The notes under the pieces are model-generated. The model saw nothing but the letters and a program-made list of their open reading frames with translations. It had not been told where the DNA came from and made no database searches. From Palsa-504 sp963744575 (lineage in GTDB: Bacteria; Actinomycetota; Actinomycetes; Streptosporangiales; Streptosporangiaceae), in NCBI GenBank assembly GCA_963744575.1, contig CAVUUF010000024.1, forward strand, positions 62,001 through 126,000: DNA of 64,000 bases. Reading direction: 5' to 3'. This document shows, one piece after another, positions 48,984 to 56,789 of this stretch (positions are counted from its first letter, which is position 1; the number at the start of each line of letters is the position of its first letter). Both the position numbers and the translations under genes were made by a program.

Positions 48984-49226
48984 CATCGTTACGATCATGC
49001 TGCCACCCGGCATACCGTGGCACAACATCGAAGCGACCCTCCAGGCCGCAGCGCCAAGCGCCCGGCCTGGGGTGCGCCCACGGGGGCCCTCCGCCGCCGC
49101 AGCAGGCCAGGCCACTCCCACCGGGACGACCGGCTCCGACTGACGGTGGCCAGCTCTGGTAAGGAGCAAGCAGACCGGAGCTGGCCGCCGCGGAACGGAC
49201 CCCGGTCCATCCGCTTGGTCCCCGGG

Positions 49227-49361
49227 TCAGAAGCGCGCCGGGGTGTTCCGCAAGCTGGTCATCCGGGTCTGGGCGTAGTTGCACTCGGCGACGATAGCGG
49301 CGACGCGCCGGCCGATGCGGGCCAGCGGACCCCTCACGCCTTGCGTCACGTGGTGGTTCAT
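49227..49361 (-). CDS. Small basic protein of 44 residues
   Basis: An ATG at 49361 preceded by GAGGAGGAACG opens MNHHVTQGVRGPLARIGRRV and AAIVAECNYAQTRMTSLRNT, ending PARF. The strong ribosome site, helical Ala/Ile-rich centre and codon bias support a real gene. It sits between the broken thioesterase-like gene and the ACT-domain gene. The rest of 48984-49616 contains no other convincing ORF. I do not recognise a family with certainty; it resembles short actinobacterial orphan proteins. Confidence 0.55.
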   Translation of the reverse strand: MNHHVTQGVRGPLARIGRRVAAIVAECNYAQTRMTSLRNTPARF

Positions 49362-49616
49362 CGTTCCTCCTCGGTTTTCCGGCCATCTGTTCGCCGGTCA
49401 CCATTGAGTCTGGTCGTAAGGCCCTGGTCGGCGCACCGGAGGAAATCCCTATTTTGCCCGCTGAGATAGGTCTTAGCCGGGCCTGGAACCGGCTTACCCG
49501 GACTTATGGCGCCTGGCCCGGCCGGCGGAAGTTCATGCCAAGCCGTGCCCGCATCATCGCGAGATAGGCTCGCACTAGGGAGGGCCGTTCCTGTACCGCG
49601 GACCGAGGAGCGCCAG

Positions 49617-50024
49617 ATGAGCGTGTTCACCGTGGAACTGAAGAACCAGCCCGGCGAGCTTGCCCGCTTGTGTGAGGCGATGGCCGGCCGCGGAGTCAAC
49701 CTGATCCTGTGCGCGGTCACCTGCCGCGAAGACCGCACGGTGGCGTTCATCGCCGATGACGAGGCCAGCGCCGAGACAGTGCTGGCCGGCGTCGGCTTCG
49801 GGTACGCGAGGCGTCCGGCGCTGACCATCAGGATGGAAAACCAGCCTGGCGCTGGCGCTGCGACGTTCCGCAAGCTAGCCGACGCCGGCGTCAACACTGA
49901 CCTGCTGGTGCCGGTCCGCGTCTCCGATGACCTGTTCTTCGCCGTGATCTGCGTCGACGATCCGGGCAAGGCACGCCGGGCGCTCGGCGTGCAGGTAATC
50001 AGCGAGGACGACTTCGTGCTGTAA
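49617..50024 (+). CDS. Tandem ACT-domain protein
   Basis: The ATG at 49617 (MSVFTVELKNQPGELARLCE) follows a GAGGAG site and gives 135 residues. Two ACT repeats are visible: VELKNQPGELARLCEAMAGR with VNLILCAVT, and TIRMENQPGAGAATFRKLAD with VNTDLLVPVRVSDDLFFAVI. Free-standing ACT pairs bind amino acids and regulate enzymes or transport. No partner is adjacent, and the gene is convergent with the secreted-protein operon across a strong terminator. Confidence 0.88.
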   Translation: MSVFTVELKNQPGELARLCEAMAGRGVNLILCAVTCREDRTVAFIADDEASAETVLAGVGFGYARRPALTIRMENQPGAGAATFRKLADAGVNTDLLVPVRVSDDLFFAVICVDDPGKARRALGVQVISEDDFVL

Positions 50025-50083
50025 GCACCGCCGTTCGCCGGCCGGCGACCTCCCGTCGAACGTGGCGGTGTCCTGGAGTGCCC

Positions 50084-50123
50084 GGGCGGGACGTTTCCGC
50101 GGAAGCGTCCCGCCCCGATTTTC
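50084..50123. terminator. Rho-independent bidirectional terminator
   Basis: GGGCGGGACG (50084-50093) pairs perfectly with CGTCCCGCCC (50106-50115); the interior TTCCGCGGAA extends the stem. ATTTT follows on the plus side. It sits between the convergent ACT-domain gene and the secreted-protein gene at 50140. Confidence 0.85.
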
Positions 50124-50139
50124 GCCCCATAGAGTCAGG

Positions 50140-50733
50140 TCAGCAGCGCCGGAACTGCTTGAGGGTGATCGTGTCGCCGGAGCCGGTGGGGTCCGGGTAG
50201 GGGACGCCGCCATTGCTGATCCAGCTCTGGATGTGACCCTGGACCACGTGGACGTTGCCGGGTGTGTAGATCGTGGAGCGGTACTGGGCGCCGAAGGCGG
50301 GGTGACCGGGCCAGGCGACGGGCTTCGACACTACTAGCGCCGGGCCGACATCGCGCCACTTGCCGTTGGACAGCTTGACCGAGTTAATGATGGCCAGCTT
50401 GGCCCCGTTGTGCAGGGACTCGGAGTTCCAGGCCACGTCGATGCTCACCGTGGTCCAGTTGCTGCGGCAAGACCGGTAGGCATTGGTCCTGACGGCGTCG
50501 AAGCTCGTGCCTACGGTCCACGCGATAAGCCCGACGCCGGGGCCGGCCCAGGTACCGTGCACCTGCGGGCCGGTATAACCAGAGGCCGAGATGTACTTGG
50601 CCTTGGCCGCGGCCAGCTGGGCCGTCGTGGTGGTGGCTGCGTGCCCCGGCATTACGGCCGCCAGGACGGCCGTGCCGCTGAGCGCGGTAGCGGCCAGGAA
50701 CCGGCCGAGAGTACGCGCTAGTCGTTCACGCAT
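50140..50733 (-). CDS. Secreted protein of unknown function
   Basis: The ATG at 50733 follows GGAAAGGAA and gives 197 residues. A Sec signal peptide is clear: MRERLARTLGRFLAATALSG, hydrophobic TAVLAAVMPG, cleavage after GHAA. The mature part, including YISASGYTGPQVHGTWAGPG and GLIAWTVGTSFDAVRT, has few charges and two Cys (in SCRSNW and the terminal RRC) that could form a disulfide. No family recognised. It follows the exported glycosidase-like gene by 13 bases, so it is probably co-expressed and acts outside the cell with it. Confidence 0.7.
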   Translation of the reverse strand: MRERLARTLGRFLAATALSGTAVLAAVMPGHAATTTTAQLAAAKAKYISASGYTGPQVHGTWAGPGVGLIAWTVGTSFDAVRTNAYRSCRSNWTTVSIDVAWNSESLHNGAKLAIINSVKLSNGKWRDVGPALVVSKPVAWPGHPAFGAQYRSTIYTPGNVHVVQGHIQSWISNGGVPYPDPTGSGDTITLKQFRRC

Positions 50734-50746
50734 GGCGTTCCTTTCC

Positions 50747-52024
50747 TTACTTGTTCCGGTTGGCGAACGTGAAATAGATGGGCTGGCGCTTGCCCTTGAC
50801 GATGAGCGCGTCGTGCGGCGCCCCGGCGAAACGCATGTAGTAGATCCGGGTGACGACGGGCTCACCGGGCACGCTCGCCCCGCCCGCCCCCGGCAGGACG
50901 TGGAGCAGCTTGTCGGCACCCATGGCCTGAGTCAGCCGGGAGTAGTGGCGATTGCTGAAGTCGATGGTGAATGAGCTCACCTCGTCGAGCCAGATCTGGG
51001 TCCGGCCGCCGAACCCGATGCTCCGCAGGCGCTGGGCGTACTGGCCCACCAGGGTCCGCTGCAGCGGTACGTTCTGGTGCCGCTCGAACCCGATCACGTC
51101 GGTGTACGGGTGGATGGCCCACACATCCGGGCGGTAGATGCTCGTACCACCGTGCAGGTCACGCAGGTACTTGTGGTAAATGGCCAGGTAAGCGAGGTCC
51201 TTGCCCTGGTTGCTGCCGAAATCGCCAGCGATGTCGATGCAGGAGGGGCAGCGGTGATGGACGGCGACCCACATTTGCGCGGCGAGGACCGGACCGCAGT
51301 TGACGTCACTCGCGCGGGCCGGGCAGCCGGTGGCGTCGAACCGGCGGCCGTCCCGCATATAGAAGTACTGCCGGAGCTTGTGGTACGTCCCGACCTTGCC
51401 CGATCCCTTGAACTCCGGCTCCCCCCACGGCGCGATGATGCTGACCCGGGCCAGCCCATCCGGGCACGTTGCCCCCGCCGGAGCCGCCGGGCAACTGTAG
51501 GTCGAGACAAAGGCCTGGATCGCGGCCTCGTAGGTCTTCAGGTCCGGGATCATGATCCGGTTGCCGGATTGGTAGTTGTAATCCGGCTTGAACGCGATCT
51601 CCGGCGTGACGCCCTGGCCCGCCAGGGCATGCAGCCAGTAGTTGAAGCATGCTTGCTCGACCGCCAGCACCTTGCCGTCCGGGGTGGCCGGGTCATACGC
51701 GGCGATATCCCAGGGCGGGCTGAACCGGACCGTATTCATTCCCAGCGCAGCCCAGTAGGGACTGTCGACGGCCGGGACCGAGTTTCTGGGATGGTAGTCC
51801 GGTCTCTGGCCGGAGTCGCAGGTGTTGATCCAGCCGTCCTGGACACCCACGGTGACGGCGTCCGCCGTCGGCGCGGCGACAGGGCGGGCCGGCTGGGCCA
51901 GCGCGCGCGGCGCGGTCGCGGCCACCATGCCCGCGATGGTCAGGGCGGCCAGCAGCAGGACGGTGAGCCGCCCGGCCGGGCGTGCAGGCAGGTGCGGAGC
52001 AGATCTGGCGTCGGCTGTGTGCAT
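50747..52024 (-). CDS. Secreted clan-A-like glycoside hydrolase (putative)
   Basis: The ATG at 52024 (MHTADARSAPHLPARPAG) follows AGAAGGAAA. A signal peptide (LTVLLLAALTIAGMVAATAP, cleavage near ALA) leads to a TIM-barrel-like protein of 425 residues in total. YWAALGMNTVRFSPPWDIAA is a typical barrel start. RVSIIAPWGEPEFKG has the Glu-Pro of a clan A acid/base and QIWLDEVSSFTI a candidate nucleophile Glu on strand 7. Several Cys could form disulfides. It belongs to no family I can name securely, and activity is inferred from the Glu pair. It is co-transcribed with the secreted protein downstream. Confidence 0.65.
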   Translation of the reverse strand: MHTADARSAPHLPARPAGRLTVLLLAALTIAGMVAATAPRALAQPARPVAAPTADAVTVGVQDGWINTCDSGQRPDYHPRNSVPAVDSPYWAALGMNTVRFSPPWDIAAYDPATPDGKVLAVEQACFNYWLHALAGQGVTPEIAFKPDYNYQSGNRIMIPDLKTYEAAIQAFVSTYSCPAAPAGATCPDGLARVSIIAPWGEPEFKGSGKVGTYHKLRQYFYMRDGRRFDATGCPARASDVNCGPVLAAQMWVAVHHRCPSCIDIAGDFGSNQGKDLAYLAIYHKYLRDLHGGTSIYRPDVWAIHPYTDVIGFERHQNVPLQRTLVGQYAQRLRSIGFGGRTQIWLDEVSSFTIDFSNRHYSRLTQAMGADKLLHVLPGAGGASVPGEPVVTRIYYMRFAGAPHDALIVKGKRQPIYFTFANRNK

Positions 52025-52192
52025 CGTGGATTTCCTTCTGGAGAGCTCACCGGATGGACCGAGGGGACATGCTGCCACCTGGCCGGAGCCACCACGACGG
52101 GATCGGCGATCCCACTGAATCTCAACGCCCTGAGCTGGACATACGTCAGCTCGGCTGGGATGCCGACGGGATCGGGTGGGACGCGGCAGGCC

Positions 52193-53425
52193 TCAGGACC
52201 AGAACTGGTTGGCCGCCGCGTACTGGGTCCAGAGCCGGACCGGGGTGCCGTCGCGCAGGTCGTACTTGTCCGCGTCCAGGCACAGGCGGCCAGACCGGGC
52301 GAACAACGGGTAGGACCCGCCGCCTGTGCTGACCGCCGTATGCCAGTCGCCGAAGTCAAAGGCCTCGTTGCCGGCCGGGTAGCAATCCCACAACTGAACG
52401 ATGTGGCCGTTCTGCATACCGCCGAGGTTGTTCGCGTTTAGGCACATCGACTGGTACTGGTCGCTGACCAGGTGGGTGAACCGGAAGCCCTTGACCTCCC
52501 ATTGCAAGGGGATCCAGATCTGGTTCGGCGTGCGGGCGCAGGTGTCGACCAGCACCGGGTCGCGGTTCTTCCCGGCCTTGGCTCCGGTGTTCACCGCGGT
52601 CAGGCACAGCCCGGCGGCCCCGCGGTTACGGAACTCGAAACCGGTGACCGTGGTGGCGTGCCTGGTCAGGCCCTGGCGGAACTGGGCAGCCAGGGCGGGC
52701 GTCAGCGAACGCACCGGGATCCGCATGTACTCCGGGGCTAGCCCTGGGAAGGAGCCCTTGGGGATGAGTTGCGCGCCTGACGGCGGCTTGGCCTGCGCGG
52801 CAGGCTTGGCGGGCGCACCGGGACCGGACAGGACGAGGACGAGGACGACCGCGGCCGCGGCGACGACCGCCGCCACAGACAGGACGGCGGCGAAGCCGCG
52901 GCGGCCGCGGAACCAGGTCCGATGGCGGGCCGCGTGCTGACCGCCCGGGCTGTGCGGCTGTCCCGGGCTGTGCGGCTGTCCTGGGATGGTCGGCTGTCCC
53001 GGGATGGTCGGCAAGCCCGGGACGGAGGCTGGACCAGACAAGGTAATCACGGCGGGCTCAAATTCGATGGACGTAGTTGGATCGGGACTTGGAGGCAGGT
53101 CGGAGGCCAGGGTCTCGGCGCGGGAGGTACGCAGGCGGTCCCGGCGCGCGGCGCGGGCGCGGCGCAGGAGTACGGCCAGATCGAGTCTCTCCCGGTCCGG
53201 CAACTGGAGAGCACTGCATAGCTGGAACAGGCGCTCATCGGTGGGCAGGGTGTCGCCCTTGAAGTCGCGGGACACCGTGGACGTGGTCCAGTTCAGGTGC
53301 TTGGCCGCGCGGGCCTGGCCACCGTCGCCGCCGACCCGGTTGATCATCGGGCGCCAGCGGCGGCCGAACTCCAGCTCCGGCGCGGATGGCTGATCGCCGG
53401 GACGTCCCGATAGCTGGTCCGTCAC
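52193..53425 (-). CDS. HTH-transmembrane-ricin (beta-trefoil) protein, putative membrane-bound regulator
   Basis: I choose the GTG at 53425 (VTDQLSGRPGDQPSAPELEF), giving 410 residues. The N-terminal cytoplasmic part has an XRE-like HTH: GGQARAAKHLNWTTSTVSRD then LPTDERLFQLCSALQL. A Pro-rich linker with IPGQP/SPGQP repeats precedes one TM helix (FAAVLSVAAVVAAAAVVLVL). Outside lies a ricin-type trefoil of about 140 residues with NQIWIPLQW, IVQLWDCYPAG and VRLWTQYAAANQFW QxW-like repeats. The architecture suggests a one-component sensor that binds glycans outside and DNA inside. The secreted hydrolase and unknown protein lie downstream on the same strand. Confidence 0.78.
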   Translation of the reverse strand: MTDQLSGRPGDQPSAPELEFGRRWRPMINRVGGDGGQARAAKHLNWTTSTVSRDFKGDTLPTDERLFQLCSALQLPDRERLDLAVLLRRARAARRDRLRTSRAETLASDLPPSPDPTTSIEFEPAVITLSGPASVPGLPTIPGQPTIPGQPHSPGQPHSPGGQHAARHRTWFRGRRGFAAVLSVAAVVAAAAVVLVLVLSGPGAPAKPAAQAKPPSGAQLIPKGSFPGLAPEYMRIPVRSLTPALAAQFRQGLTRHATTVTGFEFRNRGAAGLCLTAVNTGAKAGKNRDPVLVDTCARTPNQIWIPLQWEVKGFRFTHLVSDQYQSMCLNANNLGGMQNGHIVQLWDCYPAGNEAFDFGDWHTAVSTGGGSYPLFARSGRLCLDADKYDLRDGTPVRLWTQYAAANQFWS

Positions 53426-53721
53426 ACTACTCCCCCTGGTGACGTCGACCCGCCCGGCCCGTGATATCGGGGCGTACGCAGGTCCGGCCGGGCTGGTACG
53501 CCTGTCAATGTAGCGGCTGGCCTCGGGTGACATACCGCATTCGCGACAATGCCGCAGCCAAGCCGGTGCCATGAACGTCCAGCCTGGCAGGTCCACACGG
53601 AGCCTTTGGCGACCGGTTCTTAAATGAGCACTTCGTTCGCGCGCCTACCTACGCACGAAGCGGAATAATCGGCCATGCTCAGTTGACCTTACCGGCGATA
53701 AACGCGGAGCCTTTCCCGTGG

Positions 53722-54175
53722 TCACACTGGCCGCGCAACGCTGGCCACGGCCTTCCGCTCGCGCAAGGCCACCGGGACTGCGGCGAGGATCAACGCGCCG
53801 GTAAGGGCGAACGCCGCCGGGTAACCGGTGCGGACGCAGATCAGGCCAAGACGGCCGGGCCCGCGCCGTACCCCGCGTCGTAGGCGAGGTTCCACAACGC
53901 GCTGGCCCTAGCCTTGGGCAGCTGCTCGATCAGCAGCGCGAACGTCGCGTTCTCGATCACCCCGAACCCGGTGCCGAACAGCACCATGGCTGCGAAGATC
54001 ACCACGGGCGAGCCCGGCACCATCATCGCGGCCATGCCGGCATCGGCATCACCGACAGCAGCAAGAAGAAGCTGGTGAGCGAGGTGAACTCGGCCAGAAA
54101 CGTGACCGCCAGCGGCAGGCTGAGAAGCCGGGCCGGAACCGCGCTACCGGGCTGCGCCTGCGACAAGGTGCTCAT
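53722..54175 (-). pseudogene. MFS transporter with large internal deletion
   Basis: From the ATG at 54175 the frame reads MSTLSQAQPGSAVPARLLSL and PLAVTFLAEFTSLTSFFLLL before breaking near 54035. A C-terminal piece, VVIFAAMVLFGTGFGVIENA with TFALLIEQLPKARASALWNL, follows in another frame. After a further shift at GPAV comes ICVRTGYPAAFALTGALILA, ending ALRERKAVASVARPV. About 250 central residues are missing. It is divergent from the MocR gene, a common regulator-exporter layout, so it was probably that regulator's target. 53426-53721 shows no other gene. Confidence 0.8.
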
Positions 54176-54222
54176 AGCACGCACGGTAGAAGCCAGCCGG
54201 CACTCTGGTAAGGTCCGATTTC

Positions 54223-55677
54223 ATGGCGATTGAGTGGTCCGGTTTGAGCCCGGGGCTGCTGGTGCGGCTTGACCGTTCGGCCAGCCAGCCGCTGCGCGCC
54301 CAGCTGGAGACGAGCCTGCGCGAGGCGATCAGGGGCGGCCGGCTCCGCGCCGGGGAACGGCTGCCGTCCTCGCGGGAGCTAGCGCGTGAGCTCGGCGTCT
54401 CCCGCGGTATGGTGCAGGACTGCTACGGGCAGCTGCTGGCCGAGGGATACCTGACCAGCCACACCGGGTCCGCCACCCGGGTCGCCGGCATCAGCGGCCA
54501 GCAAGCCGGCGACCAGCCCGCGGCCGGCCCGGCCATGGTCTCGCCTTCGCCGCGCCGCCAGTCCCCGGACCCGCCGCTGATCGCCGACTTCCAACCCGGC
54601 ATACCGGACCTGTCCAGCTTCCCGCGTACCGACTGGGCCTGGGCGGTTAAGCAGGCGTGCACCCAGGCCGCCTCGGCGGACCTTGGATACGGCGACCCGC
54701 GCGGCAGCCCGGTGCTGCGCGAGGTCCTCGCCGGGTACCTGCGGCGGGTACGAGCCGCCGCCGCCAGCCCGGCGCGGACAATCATCGGCACCGGCTTTGC
54801 GCAAGGAATCAACCTGGTACTGCGCGCTCTGGCCCGCCACGGCGCCGTGACGTGCGTGGCCTTCGAAGACCCCGGCTACGGCAGCGCGCAGGAAGACGAA
54901 ACAGTCCGTGCGACCCTGGCAATAGGCCTCGACGTCACCTACGTGCCGGTCGACGAGCAAGGCGTCGTGGTCAGCGAACTGACAGCCAGCGGAGCCCAGG
55001 CTGTCGTGGTCACCCCCGCACACCAGTCCCCTACCGGGGTGGTCCTGTCCCCACCACGGCGGCACGCCCTGACCGACTGGGCCAGGCGCGGCGGCGGGTA
55101 CGTGGTCGAGGACGACTACGATTCAGAGTTCCGCTACGACAAAGAACCCGTCGGCGCGCTGCAGGGGCTAGCCCCAGAGCAGGTCTTCCTGCTCGGCACG
55201 GTCAGCAAGGCCCTGGCGCCCGCGGTCCGCCTCGGCTGGGTCCACGCCCCTTCCTCGCTGGCCGCCGCCGTCGCCGCCGAGAAGGAAATGAGCGACCGCG
55301 GCTCCTGCACGCTAGACCAGCTCGCCCTGGCCACCCTGCTCACAACCGGCCGGTACGACCGCCACCTGCGGCGGATGCGAACTGTCTACGCGGCCCGCCG
55401 CACCGCGCTGACGGACGCGTTCGCCAGACGCGCCCCCCGAGTCCAGCTCACCGGGCTCGCGGCCGGATTCCACGCTGTCGCGCCGCTGCCACCCGGCGCC
55501 GACGAGACGGCAGTGATCGCCGCGGCGCGTGAACGGCGGGTCGGGTTGCACGGCATCGGCGACTACCGCGGCCACCCTGACGCCGCGGCGCCGCCCGCGC
55601 TGGTGATGGGCTTCGGAAACGTCCGCGAGCGAGCCATCGAACCCGCCATCGCCGCCGTCGCCGACCTGCTCGGCTGA
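54223..55677 (+). CDS. MocR-type GntR/aminotransferase transcriptional regulator
   Basis: The 484-residue protein has an N-terminal GntR HTH (LREAIRGGRLRAGERLPSSR, RELARELGVSRGMVQDCYGQ, residues ~28-80) and a C-terminal fold-type I aminotransferase domain. IADFQPGIPDLSSFPRTDWA, VEDDYDSEFRYDKEPVGALQ and the PLP Lys in LLGTVSKALAPAVRLGWVHA (~330) are typical. MocR proteins sense PLP adducts and regulate vitamin B6, amino-acid or exporter genes. The adjacent divergent gene is an internally deleted MFS transporter, so its local target is lost. Confidence 0.92.
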   Translation: MAIEWSGLSPGLLVRLDRSASQPLRAQLETSLREAIRGGRLRAGERLPSSRELARELGVSRGMVQDCYGQLLAEGYLTSHTGSATRVAGISGQQAGDQPAAGPAMVSPSPRRQSPDPPLIADFQPGIPDLSSFPRTDWAWAVKQACTQAASADLGYGDPRGSPVLREVLAGYLRRVRAAAASPARTIIGTGFAQGINLVLRALARHGAVTCVAFEDPGYGSAQEDETVRATLAIGLDVTYVPVDEQGVVVSELTASGAQAVVVTPAHQSPTGVVLSPPRRHALTDWARRGGGYVVEDDYDSEFRYDKEPVGALQGLAPEQVFLLGTVSKALAPAVRLGWVHAPSSLAAAVAAEKEMSDRGSCTLDQLALATLLTTGRYDRHLRRMRTVYAARRTALTDAFARRAPRVQLTGLAAGFHAVAPLPPGADETAVIAAARERRVGLHGIGDYRGHPDAAAPPALVMGFGNVRERAIEPAIAAVADLLG

Positions 55678-55679
55678 CC

Positions 55680-55800
55680 AGACCGCGGCCAGCCAGGTGC
55701 CGGGAAGGCGCCTGGCCAGGGTCTCGGCCTGGAAGGAGCCCATCCGGCCGGCGCCGATGACGCCAACGGCGACGAGCTGCCCTGGGCCGGGCGTGGTCAT
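55680..55800 (-). pseudogene. Gfo/Idh/MocA-type dehydrogenase, 5' fragment
   Basis: The ATG at 55800 opens MTTPGPGQLVAVGVIGAGRM and GSFQAETLARRLPGTWLAAV, the Rossmann GxGxxG start of inositol 2-dehydrogenase-like proteins. Similarity ends near 55680, where the MocR gene terminates on the other strand. Only about 40 of roughly 340 residues remain. The start overlaps the end of the isomerase gene by 4 bases, the expected sugar/inositol operon order. Confidence 0.75.
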
Positions 55801-56615
55801 GAGAATCCTCCGTTGGTTGCGGTTGAGAGGGTGACCGGGGTGAAGGCGGAGCGGAAGCGTTCCAGGGCCAGGTCGCTGTCTCCGGAGGCCCACGCCTCCA
55901 TGGCGACCGTGCCGTCGTAGCCGAGGTCGGTCAGGGCCCGGGCGATGGCCGGATAGTTGATCTCCCCGGTGCCCGGCTCGCAGCGACCGGGCACGTCCGC
56001 GACCTGGATCTCGCCAATCAGGCCCAGGCCGTGCGCCCGGCGCAGCAGCTCGATGAGGTTTCCCTCGCCGACCTGCGCGTGGTACAGGTCGAGGTTCATC
56101 CGCAGCCCCGGGCGATCCACCGCCGCGACCAGGGCCAGGGTGTCGGCGGCTCTGGCGAACGGCACGCCGGGGTGGTCGACGGTGGTGTTGAGGTTCTCCA
56201 GGGTGAAGGTGAGCCCGTCGCTCTCGCCCAGCTCGGCCAGCCGGGTGAGGGTGCGGCAGGCGGATATCCACATCGGCCCGGCCGGCTCGCCGGTCACCGG
56301 CCGCACCGGCAGGCCCGCCTCGTTCAGGCCGGTGCCGTGCAGGTTCAGCCGCGCGCAGCCGAGCCGCGCGGCGGCTTTAACCGATTCCTCTGCCGTGCGG
56401 AAAAGCTCCGCGGCGCCGTCCTCATCAATCAGGCTGCCGCGGATGTAGCCGGTCATCGAGGAGAAGACCGCCCCGGTGCGCGCCAGCGCGGCCAGGTCGT
56501 GCCGGGTCCAGTCCCAGATCTCCACTCCGAAGCCGAGGTCGTGGATGCGCTGTGCCCGCTCCTGGATCGGCCGATCCAGGAACAGCATCTCGGCGCAGGC
56601 GGCCAGCGTGTACAT
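55797..56615 (-). CDS. TIM-barrel sugar isomerase/epimerase (hydroxypyruvate isomerase-like)
   Basis: The 272-residue product begins MYTLAACAEMLFLDRPIQER and has HDLGFGVEIWDWTRHDLAAL, RLNLHGTG, TFTLENLNTTVDHPGV with the metal Glu (~150), NLDLYHAQVGEGNLIELLRR with Asp-His ligands, QVADVPGRCEPGTGEINYP, and VAMEAWASGDSDLALERF. This is the AP-endonuclease-2-type barrel of Hyi/IolE-like proteins that isomerise hydroxypyruvate or tri- to hexulose compounds. It is followed by a truncated dehydrogenase and preceded by a palindromic operator, so it is probably under the divergent LacI-type regulator. Confidence 0.87.
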   Translation of the reverse strand: MYTLAACAEMLFLDRPIQERAQRIHDLGFGVEIWDWTRHDLAALARTGAVFSSMTGYIRGSLIDEDGAAELFRTAEESVKAAARLGCARLNLHGTGLNEAGLPVRPVTGEPAGPMWISACRTLTRLAELGESDGLTFTLENLNTTVDHPGVPFARAADTLALVAAVDRPGLRMNLDLYHAQVGEGNLIELLRRAHGLGLIGEIQVADVPGRCEPGTGEINYPAIARALTDLGYDGTVAMEAWASGDSDLALERFRSAFTPVTLSTATNGGFS

Positions 56616-56635
56616 CGCCCCTCGCTCTCATGGGA

Positions 56636-56724
56636 CTAGAACGTTCTAGATAACTAGGTTCAAGTAGGCCATTTGGTCGCGCTCAATGTCAATAGCTTGC
56701 TGGTACCAGGCTAGAACGTTATAG
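56636..56724. promoter_or_regulatory. Paired LacI-type operators in a divergent promoter region
   Basis: CTAGAACGTTCTAG at 56636-56649 is a perfect 14-base palindrome 20 bases before the isomerase start. CTAGAACGTTATAG at 56711-56724 differs by one base and lies 65 bases before the LacI gene. The 75-base spacing would allow looping. The central C-G step is typical of LacI-family sites. Confidence 0.9.
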
Positions 56725-56789
56725 ACTTGGGCAGCTTCCAGCGCGCGGCCGGGCGATCGCCTCGCCGTCCTGGACCCAGGAGGCCAGCG

